NCBI RefSeq assembly: GCF_035917975.1
Contig: NZ_CP109130.1
Span: 5,828,001-5,892,000, forward strand
Direction of reading: 5' to 3'
From: Streptosporangium sp. NBC_01756
Lineage (GTDB): Bacteria > Actinomycetota > Actinomycetes > Streptosporangiales > Streptosporangiaceae
DNA: 64,000 nt
Shown: positions 9,552 to 17,467 of the stretch, piece after piece
Layout of the letters: each line of letters opens with the position of its first letter
Position numbering within the stretch: position 1 is the stretch's first letter
Translations under genes and position numbers: made by a program
Notes under the pieces: generated by a model
What the model saw: the letters and a program-made list of their open reading frames with translations, nothing else
The model's database searches: none
Told to the model about the DNA's origin: nothing

Positions 9552-9869
9552 ATGACCGTGGAATCCGCCCTCAAACCCTTTCGCATCCTGGCCTACATCG
9601 TCGGCGTGATGCTGCTCGTCCTGGTCACGTGCATGGTGCTCAGGTACGGGTTCGGCATCGAGGGCCCGTCGAAGATCGTCTCTCCGATCCACGGCTTCCT
9701 CTACATGCTCTATCTGGTGGCCACGATGAACCTCGGCATGAAGGCCCGCTGGTCGTGGCCGTACGTCGTGGGAGTGATGCTGGCGGGCACCGTTCCGCTG
9801 CTCTCGTTCGTGCTGGAGCGCAAGGTCACCCGGCGGGTGGAGACCGAGCTCGCGGCCGTGACCGCCTGA
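9552..9869 (+). CDS. DUF3817 integral membrane protein
   Basis: 105-residue membrane protein of the DUF3817 family (function unknown). Three hydrophobic segments are visible: about 8-26, 43-61 (SPIHGFLYMLYLVATMNLGMK, the signature) and 67-86. The ATG at 9552 has GAGG only 3 nt upstream; a GTG two codons later (9558) has better 9-nt spacing and may be the real start. It lies downstream of SURF1 and is probably cotranscribed with it. A good intrinsic terminator follows. Confidence 0.88.
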   Translation: MTVESALKPFRILAYIVGVMLLVLVTCMVLRYGFGIEGPSKIVSPIHGFLYMLYLVATMNLGMKARWSWPYVVGVMLAGTVPLLSFVLERKVTRRVETELAAVTA

Positions 9870-9897
9870 CCGCCCCGGCGATCGCGCCGGCCGGTTG

Positions 9898-9931
9898 ACG
9901 GCCCGTTCCTCGACGGGGAACGGGCCGTTTC
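9898..9931. terminator. Intrinsic terminator between convergent small membrane genes
   Basis: Perfect 12-bp stem ACGGCCCGTTCC / GGAACGGGCCGT (9898-9909, 9917-9928) with a 7-nt loop, followed by TTT on the plus strand. It separates the DUF3817 gene from the minus-strand gene ending at 9940. Confidence 0.8.
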
Positions 9932-9939
9932 CCGTGGTG

Positions 9940-10131
9940 TCAGCGGCCGAGGCCGCGCTTGCGGGCGCGCTTGAGCCGCGCACGCTGGGACGGGTCGAGC
10001 ATCAGGTAGCCGACGACCGGGGCGGCGACGACCCCCAGGATGACCAGCAGGGTCAGCCAGCCGGGCAGGATCCACCATGCAAGGACAACCGCTATCCCGG
10101 CACCGATCGCGTACTTCTGGACGGGCGACAT
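9940..10131 (-). CDS. Small membrane protein with basic tail, 63 aa
   Basis: A short protein with two closely spaced hydrophobic segments (KYAIGAGIAVVLAWWILPGW, then LTLLVILGVVAAPVVGYLML) and a highly basic C-terminus ending RARLKRARKRGLGR. GGAGG at 10141-10145 is 9 nt before the ATG at 10131. An ATG at 10140 would abut the ribosome-binding site, so 10131 is preferred. It resembles the many small uncharacterised actinobacterial membrane proteins. The basic tail is expected on the cytoplasmic side and could bind lipid headgroups or nucleic acid (inference). Confidence 0.7.
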   Translation of the reverse strand: MSPVQKYAIGAGIAVVLAWWILPGWLTLLVILGVVAAPVVGYLMLDPSQRARLKRARKRGLGR

Positions 10132-10348
10132 CCTCAACATCCTCCGAACGCGGAGCCGGTGCCCCGCCTGGTCTTCATTGTGCGTCGTCCGTCCAACGTG
10201 TGGGCCGGCCGCCATGGTTCCATCCGAGATATATCGTGATTGGCCGCTGCGGGCTTGAGCGATCCTACGCGCGTCCGGGCGGCGTGGAGCCGCGCGGCAC
10301 GCACGGATCCCAGCCCGTCGACGACCACGGGTTCCGTCATGCCCGCGG

Positions 10349-10479
10349 AGCCGCGGAGCGGAGCGCCGAGGCGGAGTCGCAGAGCGGAGTCATGGAGCGG
10401 AGCGCCGAGGCGGAGTCGCAGAGCGGAGTCGCAGAGCGGAGTCGCAGAGCGGAGCCGCAGAGCGGAGTCGCGGAGCGGA
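10349..10479 (+). repeat. 13-bp tandem repeat tract upstream of the HxlR gene
   Basis: The tract is built from the unit AGCGGAGTCGCAG, repeated almost perfectly five times at its 3' end (to about 10479), with a 39-bp (3 x 13) higher-order duplication before that. It occupies part of the otherwise featureless 10132-10607 intergenic region. Because 13 is not a multiple of 3 the tract cannot encode a conserved peptide, so it is a variable-length DNA repeat or array of binding sites. Confidence 0.8.
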
Positions 10480-10607
10480 AAGCCGGCTCGTCGATGGGCG
10501 CTCCGTCCGGATCGCACCTTGGGCGGGCCGGATGTCCAGGGCAAGATCGAGTTGGTTAGTTTGGCACTCCGTCGACGGATTCGAGCGAGCATCGGAGGAT
10601 GGAGACC

Positions 10608-11525
10608 GTGAGCGGCACCGAGCCGAGGGCGGCACGCGCCGAGCTCAGCGCGATCGGCCAGGCGCTGGCGATCCTCGGTGATCGATGGGTGCTGCTCATC
10701 CTGCAACGGGCGTTCCTGCTGCGGATCCGGACCTTCGCCGGGTGGCGGGACGCGCTGGGGATCTCCGATTCGGTGCTCGCGGCCCGGCTCAGGGAGTTGG
10801 TCGACCACCAGATCTTCGAGCTGGCCGCCTACCGGAACGGGCGGACGCGATACGAATACCGGCTGACGGAGCGGGGACTGTCCCTGTGGGCGCTGCTGGT
10901 GGCCATCCACTCGTGGGAACGCGGCTGGGCGGACCGGGGGCGGCTACCGCTGCTCCGGCACGATCAGTGCGGCGGTGACGCGGAGCCGTACCTCGGGTGC
11001 GGCGGGTGCCGGAAGCCGATGAGCGCCCGCGACACCCGTGTCGAGCCCGGCCCGCTGGCCAGGTTCCCCCGGATCGGCCTGCCCCGCCAGCACCGGCGCA
11101 CAGTCCGCCCCGGTGGCGTGGCCGACCTGATGGGCTACTGCCCGGACTCGATGGAGATCCTCGGCGACCGCTGGAGCACCAGCGTCCTGGTCGCCGCCTT
11201 CTTGGGGATCCGCCGCTTCGTCGACTTCCAGTCCGGCCTCGGTATCGCCCCCTCGATCCTCACCGACCGCCTGCGCCGCTCCGTCGAACTCGGCGTCTCC
11301 GACCCGCTGCCCGACGGCTCCTACCGCCTGACCGACAAGGGGCTGGCCTTCTTCGAGGTCTTCGCCTTCCTGATCGACTGGGCCCAGCGCGAACTGCCCG
11401 CCCCCGAGGGCTCCGCCCTGACCGTCACCCACGGTCCCTGCGGCGCCGTCCTCGACCCGATCCTGCTCTGTACGGCCTGCGGCCGGTCACTCCGCCGTCG
11501 CGAGGTCCACTTCGTCCTGAGTTAG
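10608..11525 (+). CDS. Tandem-domain HxlR-type transcriptional regulator
   Basis: About 305 residues containing two complete HxlR winged-helix domains, whereas a normal HxlR protein has one (about 110-150 aa). Domain 1 spans roughly residues 8-110 (AIGQALAILGDRWVLLILQ...LRELVDHQIFE...YRLTERGLSLW). Domain 2 spans 160-265 (CPDSMEILGDRWSTSVLVAAF...TDRLRRSVELG...YRLTDKGLAFF). Each is followed by a cysteine-bearing tail of the pattern CGG..Y.GCGGCRKPM or HGPCG...LLCTACGRSL, possibly metal-binding. GGAGG at 10594-10598 directly abuts an ATG at 10599, so the GTG at 10608 is the better start. HxlR proteins are often redox or aldehyde/quinone sensors; the target here is unknown. Confidence 0.85.
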   Translation: MSGTEPRAARAELSAIGQALAILGDRWVLLILQRAFLLRIRTFAGWRDALGISDSVLAARLRELVDHQIFELAAYRNGRTRYEYRLTERGLSLWALLVAIHSWERGWADRGRLPLLRHDQCGGDAEPYLGCGGCRKPMSARDTRVEPGPLARFPRIGLPRQHRRTVRPGGVADLMGYCPDSMEILGDRWSTSVLVAAFLGIRRFVDFQSGLGIAPSILTDRLRRSVELGVSDPLPDGSYRLTDKGLAFFEVFAFLIDWAQRELPAPEGSALTVTHGPCGAVLDPILLCTACGRSLRRREVHFVLS

Positions 11526-11612
11526 AGCTCCACCGAAGTTCCCGGTCCGGACCTGCTCCCGGTCCGGACCTGTCGTGGCCCGGGAGGCTTCGGGCGTCCG
11601 GGCGTCCGGGCG

Positions 11613-11644
11613 TGCGGGGGTGCGGGGGTGCGGGGGTGCGGGGG
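11613..11644 (+). repeat. (TGCGGGGG)4 repeat, predicted G-quadruplex motif
   Basis: Four perfect 8-bp units give four G5 runs separated by TGC loops, the classical quadruplex pattern on the plus strand. Just upstream, a 15-bp CCGGTCCGGACCTG-type sequence is repeated twice (about 11540-11575). The tract lies between the HxlR stop and the beta-lactamase promoter. Confidence 0.7.
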
Positions 11645-11782
11645 TGCGAAAGCCCGGTGTGACCACTCCGAACGGCGGTCGAGTCGCGATCCGGATCACA
11701 GCCGGGCGGGTGGTGTGTGTGCCGACACCATCACACCGGGCTCCGATGAAACGCGGCTTGAACTGCGTTGATATCCAAAGCT

Positions 11783-11809
11783 ATATCGATATTCAAGTGA
11801 TATCGATAT
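11783..11809. promoter_or_regulatory. Paired ATATCGATAT palindromes, candidate operator of bla
   Basis: Two identical 10-bp palindromes at 11783-11792 and 11800-11809, 17 bp apart start to start, stand out in this GC-rich genome. They end 11 bp before a plausible -35 box. A related GATATC lies at 11770. The A/T-rich palindromic form resembles sites of PadR-like regulators, but no such regulator is encoded nearby. Confidence 0.5.
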
Positions 11810-11820
11810 TGGACACCATC

Positions 11821-11850
11821 TTGACTGATCTGGTTTGCTCCGTCTATCTG
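11821..11850 (+). promoter_or_regulatory. Candidate promoter of the beta-lactamase gene
   Basis: TTGACT (11821-11826) matches the -35 consensus at five of six positions. A weak -10 (TATCTG or CTATCT) follows at 17-18 bp. The start codon is about 25 nt further on, with AAGGA in between. Confidence 0.4.
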
Positions 11851-11873
11851 CTGATCAAGAGCAAGGACATGGA

Positions 11874-12881
11874 ATGCGACACCTTGATGCCCGCCGCCTC
11901 CCCGCGACCCTGAAGGCGACCGGACTGGCGATCTCCATCCTGGTGGGCGGTACCGCCTACGGCGTGAACGCCGCTTCGGCCGACAGCCAGACGATCTCAC
12001 GGGCCGAGGTGGCCCGGACCGGGACGGGAAGCGCGCAGGCCGTCCTCGACGACCTGCGGGTGCCGTCCCGCGAGGCCGACGCGCACAGGCGGCTGCGCGC
12101 GCTGGAGGTGTCCTCCAAGAGCCGTATCGGCGCGGTCGCCTTCGACACGGCCACCGGCAAGACGGTCGTCTACCGGTCCGGCGAGCGCTTCCCGATGCTC
12201 TCCACCTTCAAGGCGCTGGCGGCCGCCGCGGTGCTGAAGAAGGCCCGCACCTCCGACCCGGGGCTGATGACCAGGGTCATCCGCTGGAAGTCCAGCGAGG
12301 TGAAGGAGAACTCACCGGTGACCGAGAAGCACGTGGCCGACGGGATGACCGTCGCCCAGCTGTGCCATGCGGCCATCACTCAAAGCGACAACACCGCGGG
12401 CAACATGCTGCTGAAGCAGATCGGCGGCCCGGCGGGACTGACGAAGTACATCCGCACGCTGAAGGACCCGATCTCCCGCCTGGACCGCTGGGAGACCGAG
12501 CTCAACGACTGGAACCCCAAGGAGAAGCGGGACACCACCACCCCCGCCTACATGGCCCGCAACCTGCAGAAAGTCACGGTCGGCAACGCTCTCGACGCCA
12601 GGGACAGGGCACAGCTGAACGCGTGGCTGCGCGCGAACAAGACCGGTGACGAGCGCATCCGCGCCGGACTCCCCAAGTCCTGGATCATCGGCGACAAGAC
12701 CGGCGCCTCCTCGCACTACGGGTCCACGAACGACATCGCCGTCATCCGGACCTCTGCGTCCGCCGCACCGCTGATCATGGCCATCTACACCACCCACCGG
12801 ACCGCCGACGCCCCCAACGACAACAAGGTCATCGCCGACACCGCCACCATCCTCGCCCGCGCGCTCGGCAAGCTCCGTTAG
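11874..12881 (+). CDS. Class A serine beta-lactamase, secreted
   Basis: 335-residue exported beta-lactamase that hydrolyses penicillin-type antibiotics outside the membrane. A signal peptide covers about residues 1-37 (LKATGLAISILVGGTAYGVNAASA). All class A motifs are visible in order: the active-site S-T-F-K in MLSTFKAL, S-D-N in TQSDNTAGN, the glutamate of the omega loop in WETELND (E-x-x-L-N variant), and K-T-G in IGDKTGASSHYGS. The ATG at 11874 has AAGGA 6 nt upstream. It has its own promoter region with two A/T palindromes and no blaR/blaI-type genes adjacent. Chromosomal class A enzymes are common in actinomycetes. Confidence 0.95.
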   Translation: MRHLDARRLPATLKATGLAISILVGGTAYGVNAASADSQTISRAEVARTGTGSAQAVLDDLRVPSREADAHRRLRALEVSSKSRIGAVAFDTATGKTVVYRSGERFPMLSTFKALAAAAVLKKARTSDPGLMTRVIRWKSSEVKENSPVTEKHVADGMTVAQLCHAAITQSDNTAGNMLLKQIGGPAGLTKYIRTLKDPISRLDRWETELNDWNPKEKRDTTTPAYMARNLQKVTVGNALDARDRAQLNAWLRANKTGDERIRAGLPKSWIIGDKTGASSHYGSTNDIAVIRTSASAAPLIMAIYTTHRTADAPNDNKVIADTATILARALGKLR

Positions 12882-12915
12882 CAGCCCTCGCAATTCTCCG
12901 CGTTCCGGCTCCGTG

Positions 12916-14232
12916 TCAGCCCTTGCGGGTGAGTTTTCCCACGATCCAGCCGGCCGCCATGAGGCCATCCTGCTTGATCTTCTCCTGGGGCTCGCCCGCG
13001 AGCTGCTGGTACTGGACCTCGACGATCAGGTTGTTGACGCGGACGACCACGGTCGAGCTGTAACCGACACTGGTGACCTCGCCGGCGAACGCGTCGTTCC
13101 CCAGCCCGCCGACCTTGCGGGGTGCCGTCTGGGTCCGTCCGTCCGCGGTGCCCGCGGAGCGGGTGCCACCCGCGAAACGGCCGGCGAACACCCGGGCGGC
13201 CTCCGCAGCCCCCCGATACAGCTTCGGGGTGACGCTGAGCTGACGCTGAAGACTACGGGGTTCGCTGGAGTCGGCGGCGCCCCAGATGCACATGCCCCCC
13301 CAGTCGTTCGATTTCGCCCGCACTCCGAGCCGCGCCAGCTGTTCGGCGGTCAACAGCTCGCACGGCTGGGGGCTCTTGCTGAAGGGGCCCGGATCCACAT
13401 AGGAGGCCGAGGGGGACGCCGGGGCCGGCGTGGGGTCACCGGACACACCCCACATCACTCCGCCGGTGACCGCGAGCGCGGCGACGACGGCGGCCACGGT
13501 GACGATGACGGGTCTGGGACGCGAACTCCTGGGCTTACGGGTGAGGCTCTCCAGAGACAGGCGGATCGAGGTGGCATCGAGTTGATGTGCGGGATCGGCT
13601 GACAGCAGGCTCTCCACGAGTGGAGCCAACGGGCCGGCGCCGGCGGGGCCGGCTGCGGGGGCGGCCAGGGGGGTCCCGTCCCCCATCCGGGGGACGGTCT
13701 GGGGTCCGGTCTCCGGCATCCGCCCCTCGACGGCGGTGAACAGGGTGGCGCCCAGGTCCCGCAGGTCGTCGGCCGGAGCGGAGGACGCGATCCCGGTCAG
13801 CACGACCCGGCCGTCGGAGGCGAGCAGCACGGTCTCGGGGGCCGCCGCGAGACGGACGCCCCCCTCGTGGGCGGCGGCCAGCGCGTCCAGCACGCGCAGG
13901 CCGATCTCGGCCGCGCGTTCGGCGGAGAGCGGCCCGTCGGAGCGGACGGTCTGGATCAGCGAACGGCCCTCGATCGTCTCCAGGACCAGCCACATCCGGT
14001 CGGGGGCGGAGACCACGTCGTGGAGGGTGGCGATGTCAGGGTGCCGGAGGCCGGACGCGGCGCGGATCTGGCCGAGGAGCCAGTCGCGGTGCGGGCCCGG
14101 AGGCGGGAGCCGTACCTCGGAGATGGTGACGTCGCGGTTGAGCAGCTCGTCACGGGACCGCCAGGTGGTGCCCGTGCGGTCGCGGCGCTCCAGCAGCCGG
14201 TACCGTCCGGCGAGCAGGTGGGGATCGGTCAT
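12916..14232 (-). CDS. Membrane pseudokinase with extracellular sensor domain (quartet member 4)
   Basis: 438 residues, clearly derived from a Ser/Thr kinase (LLAGRYRLLERRDRTGTTWRS, RHPDIATLHDVV, DDLRDLGATLFTAVEG) but lacking catalytic residues. The glycine loop is degenerate, VAIK has become VTIS, the HRD region reads GGVRLAAAPE, and DFG reads LTGI. The kinase lobe (about 1-215) is followed by a basic stretch, one membrane helix (about 238-258, PVIVTVAAVVAALAVTGGVMWG) and a ~170-residue outer domain with QPCELLTAEQ, MCIW and a VVVRVNNLIVEVQYQ strand, resembling DUF3558-type domains. It is the last gene of a four-gene run, 27 bp after an intact paralogous kinase, and converges with bla. Confidence 0.85.
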   Translation of the reverse strand: MTDPHLLAGRYRLLERRDRTGTTWRSRDELLNRDVTISEVRLPPPGPHRDWLLGQIRAASGLRHPDIATLHDVVSAPDRMWLVLETIEGRSLIQTVRSDGPLSAERAAEIGLRVLDALAAAHEGGVRLAAAPETVLLASDGRVVLTGIASSAPADDLRDLGATLFTAVEGRMPETGPQTVPRMGDGTPLAAPAAGPAGAGPLAPLVESLLSADPAHQLDATSIRLSLESLTRKPRSSRPRPVIVTVAAVVAALAVTGGVMWGVSGDPTPAPASPSASYVDPGPFSKSPQPCELLTAEQLARLGVRAKSNDWGGMCIWGAADSSEPRSLQRQLSVTPKLYRGAAEAARVFAGRFAGGTRSAGTADGRTQTAPRKVGGLGNDAFAGEVTSVGYSSTVVVRVNNLIVEVQYQQLAGEPQEKIKQDGLMAAGWIVGKLTRKG

Positions 14233-14259
14233 TCCCGGTGCTCCGCGGCCCCGGATCCC

Positions 14260-15762
14260 TCAGTCACGGTTGTTCAGCTCCTCAGCGATCAGACGGGCGA
14301 CGCGGAGAGCATGGCGGCGTAGTCCCGTGTCGACGCGCTTCCCCTTCTTCGAGACGTTGACCTGGACCAGCAGATTGCCGACCCGGAAACGGATCAGGGC
14401 ACTGACCCGGTCCAGGGCGCGGAGATCGTAGCCGAAGGCCTCTTTGCCGACCCGGCCGACGTTCCGGAGCGGGCCGACCGAGCCGAAGGGGCCGGTCCCC
14501 ACATCGGCCTTGGTCTTCGTGCGTTCGGCGGCGAAGAACTCGTGGGCCACATCAGGGGCGGCCTTCCCCTGCACGGAGGCGTGGTGGGCGACGGAGACGC
14601 GGAGCCGCCGGACATCGGACGGGCCGTCCCAGCTGCAGGACGCCTCGTTGTCCTGCTTGGCGGGCATGTCCGTCGGAGAGGTCGCCCCGGGCACCACGGT
14701 CCGGCTCTGTGCCTCGGTCAGCAGTGTGCACGGCTCGGGGGCGGCGGCGAACCGCCCGGGAGCGGCGTCGGCGACGGGAGGGACCGTGACCGCCGACTCA
14801 CCCGAGGACGTCACGAGCACCACGACGGCCACGCCCGCCACCACGACCGCCGCCGCTCCGGCGAGCCACCCGGTACGGCGGTGGAGCCTGGGCGGAGCCG
14901 CCTCCCGCGCCGTCTCCTGCGGGGAGAGCGGACCGGCGGGCAACCCCTGGACGACCCGCTGCAGCGCCACCCGGAGAGCGGCCTCTCCGGGGCGGTTCCG
15001 GGGATCCTTCGCCAGTACGGCGAGCAGCACGGGAGCCAGGCCGCCCGCCCGCGCGGGCAGCGGGGTCTGCTCGGTGAGCACCGCACCGAGAGTGGCGACC
15101 GGCACGCCGCGCTGGAACGGGCCCCGGCCCTCGACGGCGGTGTAGAGGGTCGCCCCCAGGGACCACAGGTCGGCGGCGGGCCCGTCGCCGGTGCCGCGCA
15201 GCCGTTCCGGTGCCATGTAGCCGGGGGAGCCGACCAGCGCGTCCGGGGAGGTGAGCTGGACGTCTCCCTCCAGCGTCGCGATGCCGAAGTCGGTCAGCAG
15301 CACCTCGCCGTCGTGGGCGAGCATGATGTTGGCCGGTTTCACGTCACGGTGCACGATGCCCCGGCTGTGCGCCAGGGTGAGCGCGTCGAGCACCGCCAGG
15401 CCGATCGCGGCCACCCGCTGCGGTGGGAGCGGTCCGTCCCGGCGGACCACCTGGGCCAGGGAGCGCCCCCTGACCAGGTCCATCACGATCCACGGGCGGC
15501 CGTCCTGGACGATGACGTCGTGCACGGTCACGATGGACGGGTGCCCCAGCCGGGCGGCGGCCCTGGCCTCCCGGAGGGTCCGTTCCCGCATCTCGGTCCG
15601 TTGCGCCTCGGGGAGGGCCGGGTCGAGCTTGACCTCCTTGATCGCCACCTCGCGGTGGAGCAGCCCGTCCTCGGCGCGCCAGACCACGCCCATCCCGCCC
15701 GCGCCGAGCCGTTCGATCGCCCGGTAGCGGCCCGCGAGAACGGGCAGCGGCGGATCAGCCAT
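14260..15762 (-). CDS. Transmembrane Ser/Thr protein kinase (quartet member 3, catalytic motifs intact)
   Basis: 500-residue receptor-like kinase. The kinase domain (about 9-270) has all motifs: LGAGGMGVVW loop, VAIKEVKL lysine, HRDVKPANIML catalytic loop, DFGIA, and GSPGYMAPERLRG activation segment. A juxtamembrane segment leads to one membrane helix (about 297-317, LAGAAAVVVAGVAVVVLVTSS) and an outer domain (about 330-495) with EPCTLLTEAQ, a second Cys in ASCSW, and FRVGNLLVQVNVS. The outer domain is paralogous to those of its three neighbours and DUF3558-like, not PASTA. Its start overlaps the stop of the preceding gene by 8 bp, so translation is probably coupled. Confidence 0.93.
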   Translation of the reverse strand: MADPPLPVLAGRYRAIERLGAGGMGVVWRAEDGLLHREVAIKEVKLDPALPEAQRTEMRERTLREARAAARLGHPSIVTVHDVIVQDGRPWIVMDLVRGRSLAQVVRRDGPLPPQRVAAIGLAVLDALTLAHSRGIVHRDVKPANIMLAHDGEVLLTDFGIATLEGDVQLTSPDALVGSPGYMAPERLRGTGDGPAADLWSLGATLYTAVEGRGPFQRGVPVATLGAVLTEQTPLPARAGGLAPVLLAVLAKDPRNRPGEAALRVALQRVVQGLPAGPLSPQETAREAAPPRLHRRTGWLAGAAAVVVAGVAVVVLVTSSGESAVTVPPVADAAPGRFAAAPEPCTLLTEAQSRTVVPGATSPTDMPAKQDNEASCSWDGPSDVRRLRVSVAHHASVQGKAAPDVAHEFFAAERTKTKADVGTGPFGSVGPLRNVGRVGKEAFGYDLRALDRVSALIRFRVGNLLVQVNVSKKGKRVDTGLRRHALRVARLIAEELNNRD

Positions 15763-17467
15763 CGGTCTTCAGGGACTGGGTGAGCCAGCGGGCGACCTGT
15801 TGGGCACCTTGCGCGATCTTGCCGTCGCGGTCCTCCTTGACGCCGCCCCGCTCGTAGTCGACCTGGGCGATCAGGTTGCCGACCCGGAAGACCACGGTCG
15901 ACTTGTAGGAGCCGCCGTAGAGGTTGATCGAGCTGGAGCCGCCCGTGGTGAAGGCCTCCTCGCCTATCCCTTTGAGGTTCTGGGGCGGTGCGGGCTTCGG
16001 GGTCGTGTACTTGCCGCTCTCCACGGAGTCGTTCCGCTTTCCGGCCAGGTACTCCTTCGCCCGCTCGACCCCGGAGGCGTCCGGTTTCTGGGCGACCAGC
16101 CGTACCCGCAGGTCGAACTTCTCCGTGCTGGGCTTGCGCCAGTCGAGCTGGTTGAGCCAGTCGCACGCGCCTGTCTCGACCTCCGAGCTTCTGAAGCCCG
16201 GTACGACCTCCTCCGCCTGCTTCTCGTCGAGCAGGCTGCAGGCTCGGGGCACGGTGGCGAACAGTCCCTGGGCGCCCGCGGTGGGCGCCGCAGTGGGCGC
16301 CGCGGCGGGCGCGCTCTCACCGGACGCCGAGGTGAGCAGGACACCGACGGTGACCGCCATGCCGACGAGCAGGACGCCGGTCAGCGCGACGATCGGACGG
16401 GGTACGAGCACCCCGCCCCGCGATCCGGAGCGCTCGGTCGGTCCCGTCTCCTCACCCGGAGTTCCACGCCGCTCACCCGGAGCTTCGCGCCGCCGGGAGA
16501 CGCGGACGAGCTCCTGCGAGCCGGGTACGTCGTAAGAGGACGGGGACTCGTTTCCAGGCTGGTTCCCGGGCGGGACCGGTGCGGGCCATGGCGAGGCGGA
16601 CAGGTCGAAGGCGGGCTGGGGCGGCATGGTCGCCGCCGGATCGAAGGGCGGGACCGGTGCGGGCCGTGGTGGGGCCGACAGGTCGAAGGCGGGCTGGGGT
16701 GGCATGGTGGCCGCCGGATCGAAGGGCGGTTCGGGTTCGGGCTCGGGTGTCGCCGCCGAGGTCAGCACCGCGGCGGTGATCTCCAGGTCAGCTCCGGGAT
16801 CAGAGTCGCCGGGGCCGGGTCCGGGGCCGGATCCGGGCCCGGGGCCCGGGGATGGCAGGCCGACGGGTGACGCCGCGGGCAGCAGGCGTGCGGAGGACGG
16901 CTCCGCGGGCGGAAGGGGTGCCGCGTCCCCGGGGGCCACGCCACCGTTCCGGGAGATGTCCAGCAGGACGTTGCGCAGGGTTCCGGGATCGGGGCGCTGT
17001 CCCGGGTCTCCGGAGAGCAGGCGGAACAGTATCGGGCCGATCGGCCCCGCGTTGTCGAGGGATCCGCCGGGTGACGGCGGGCGGCCCTCGACGGCGGTGT
17101 AGAGGGTGGCGCCGAGTGACCACAGGTCGGCTGCCGGGCTCGTCACCCCTTCGGGGGCGGTGAAGGTGGGGGAGCGGAAGGTCGGCGTGCCGAGGATGAT
17201 CTGGTCGTGGGGGCCGATCAGCACCGAGCCGGGCCGGACGTCACCGTGGAGCATCCCCTGGTTGTGCACGATCACGAGCTGGTCCAGCACGGCCAGGCCG
17301 ACGGTGGCGGCATGCTGTGGCGTCATCGGCCCGAACCGCCCGATCGTCTGCTCCAGCGAGACCTGCTCCAGCACCGCCGGGCTCGGTGCGCCGTAGAAGG
17401 CCGGTCCGGTGCCGTTGTGTCCGCCGGAGTGCCTGCCTTGCGGCCGGGAGACGTCTGGATGGTTCAT
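15755..17467 (-). CDS. N-lobe-deleted membrane pseudokinase (quartet member 2)
   Basis: 570 residues. It starts inside what would be the kinase domain: the glycine loop, VAIK lysine and helix C are absent. What remains of the C-lobe is LDQLVIVHNQGMLHGDVRPGSVLI (HGD for HRD), no DFG, and SPAADLWSLGATLYTAVEG. A very Pro/Ala-rich linker follows (about 190-370), including two near-identical copies of a block containing PFDPAATMPPQPAFDLSA. Then come a charged juxtamembrane region, one membrane helix (about 400-422) and an outer domain with RACSLLDEKQ, ACDW and VVFRVGNLIAQVDYE. The ATG at 17467 overlaps the upstream kinase stop by 4 bp. It cannot be catalytic; a scaffold or regulator role for its neighbours is inferred. 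Confidence 0.85.
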   Translation of the reverse strand: MNHPDVSRPQGRHSGGHNGTGPAFYGAPSPAVLEQVSLEQTIGRFGPMTPQHAATVGLAVLDQLVIVHNQGMLHGDVRPGSVLIGPHDQIILGTPTFRSPTFTAPEGVTSPAADLWSLGATLYTAVEGRPPSPGGSLDNAGPIGPILFRLLSGDPGQRPDPGTLRNVLLDISRNGGVAPGDAAPLPPAEPSSARLLPAASPVGLPSPGPGPGSGPGPGPGDSDPGADLEITAAVLTSAATPEPEPEPPFDPAATMPPQPAFDLSAPPRPAPVPPFDPAATMPPQPAFDLSASPWPAPVPPGNQPGNESPSSYDVPGSQELVRVSRRREAPGERRGTPGEETGPTERSGSRGGVLVPRPIVALTGVLLVGMAVTVGVLLTSASGESAPAAAPTAAPTAGAQGLFATVPRACSLLDEKQAEEVVPGFRSSEVETGACDWLNQLDWRKPSTEKFDLRVRLVAQKPDASGVERAKEYLAGKRNDSVESGKYTTPKPAPPQNLKGIGEEAFTTGGSSSINLYGGSYKSTVVFRVGNLIAQVDYERGGVKEDRDGKIAQGAQQVARWLTQSLKTDG

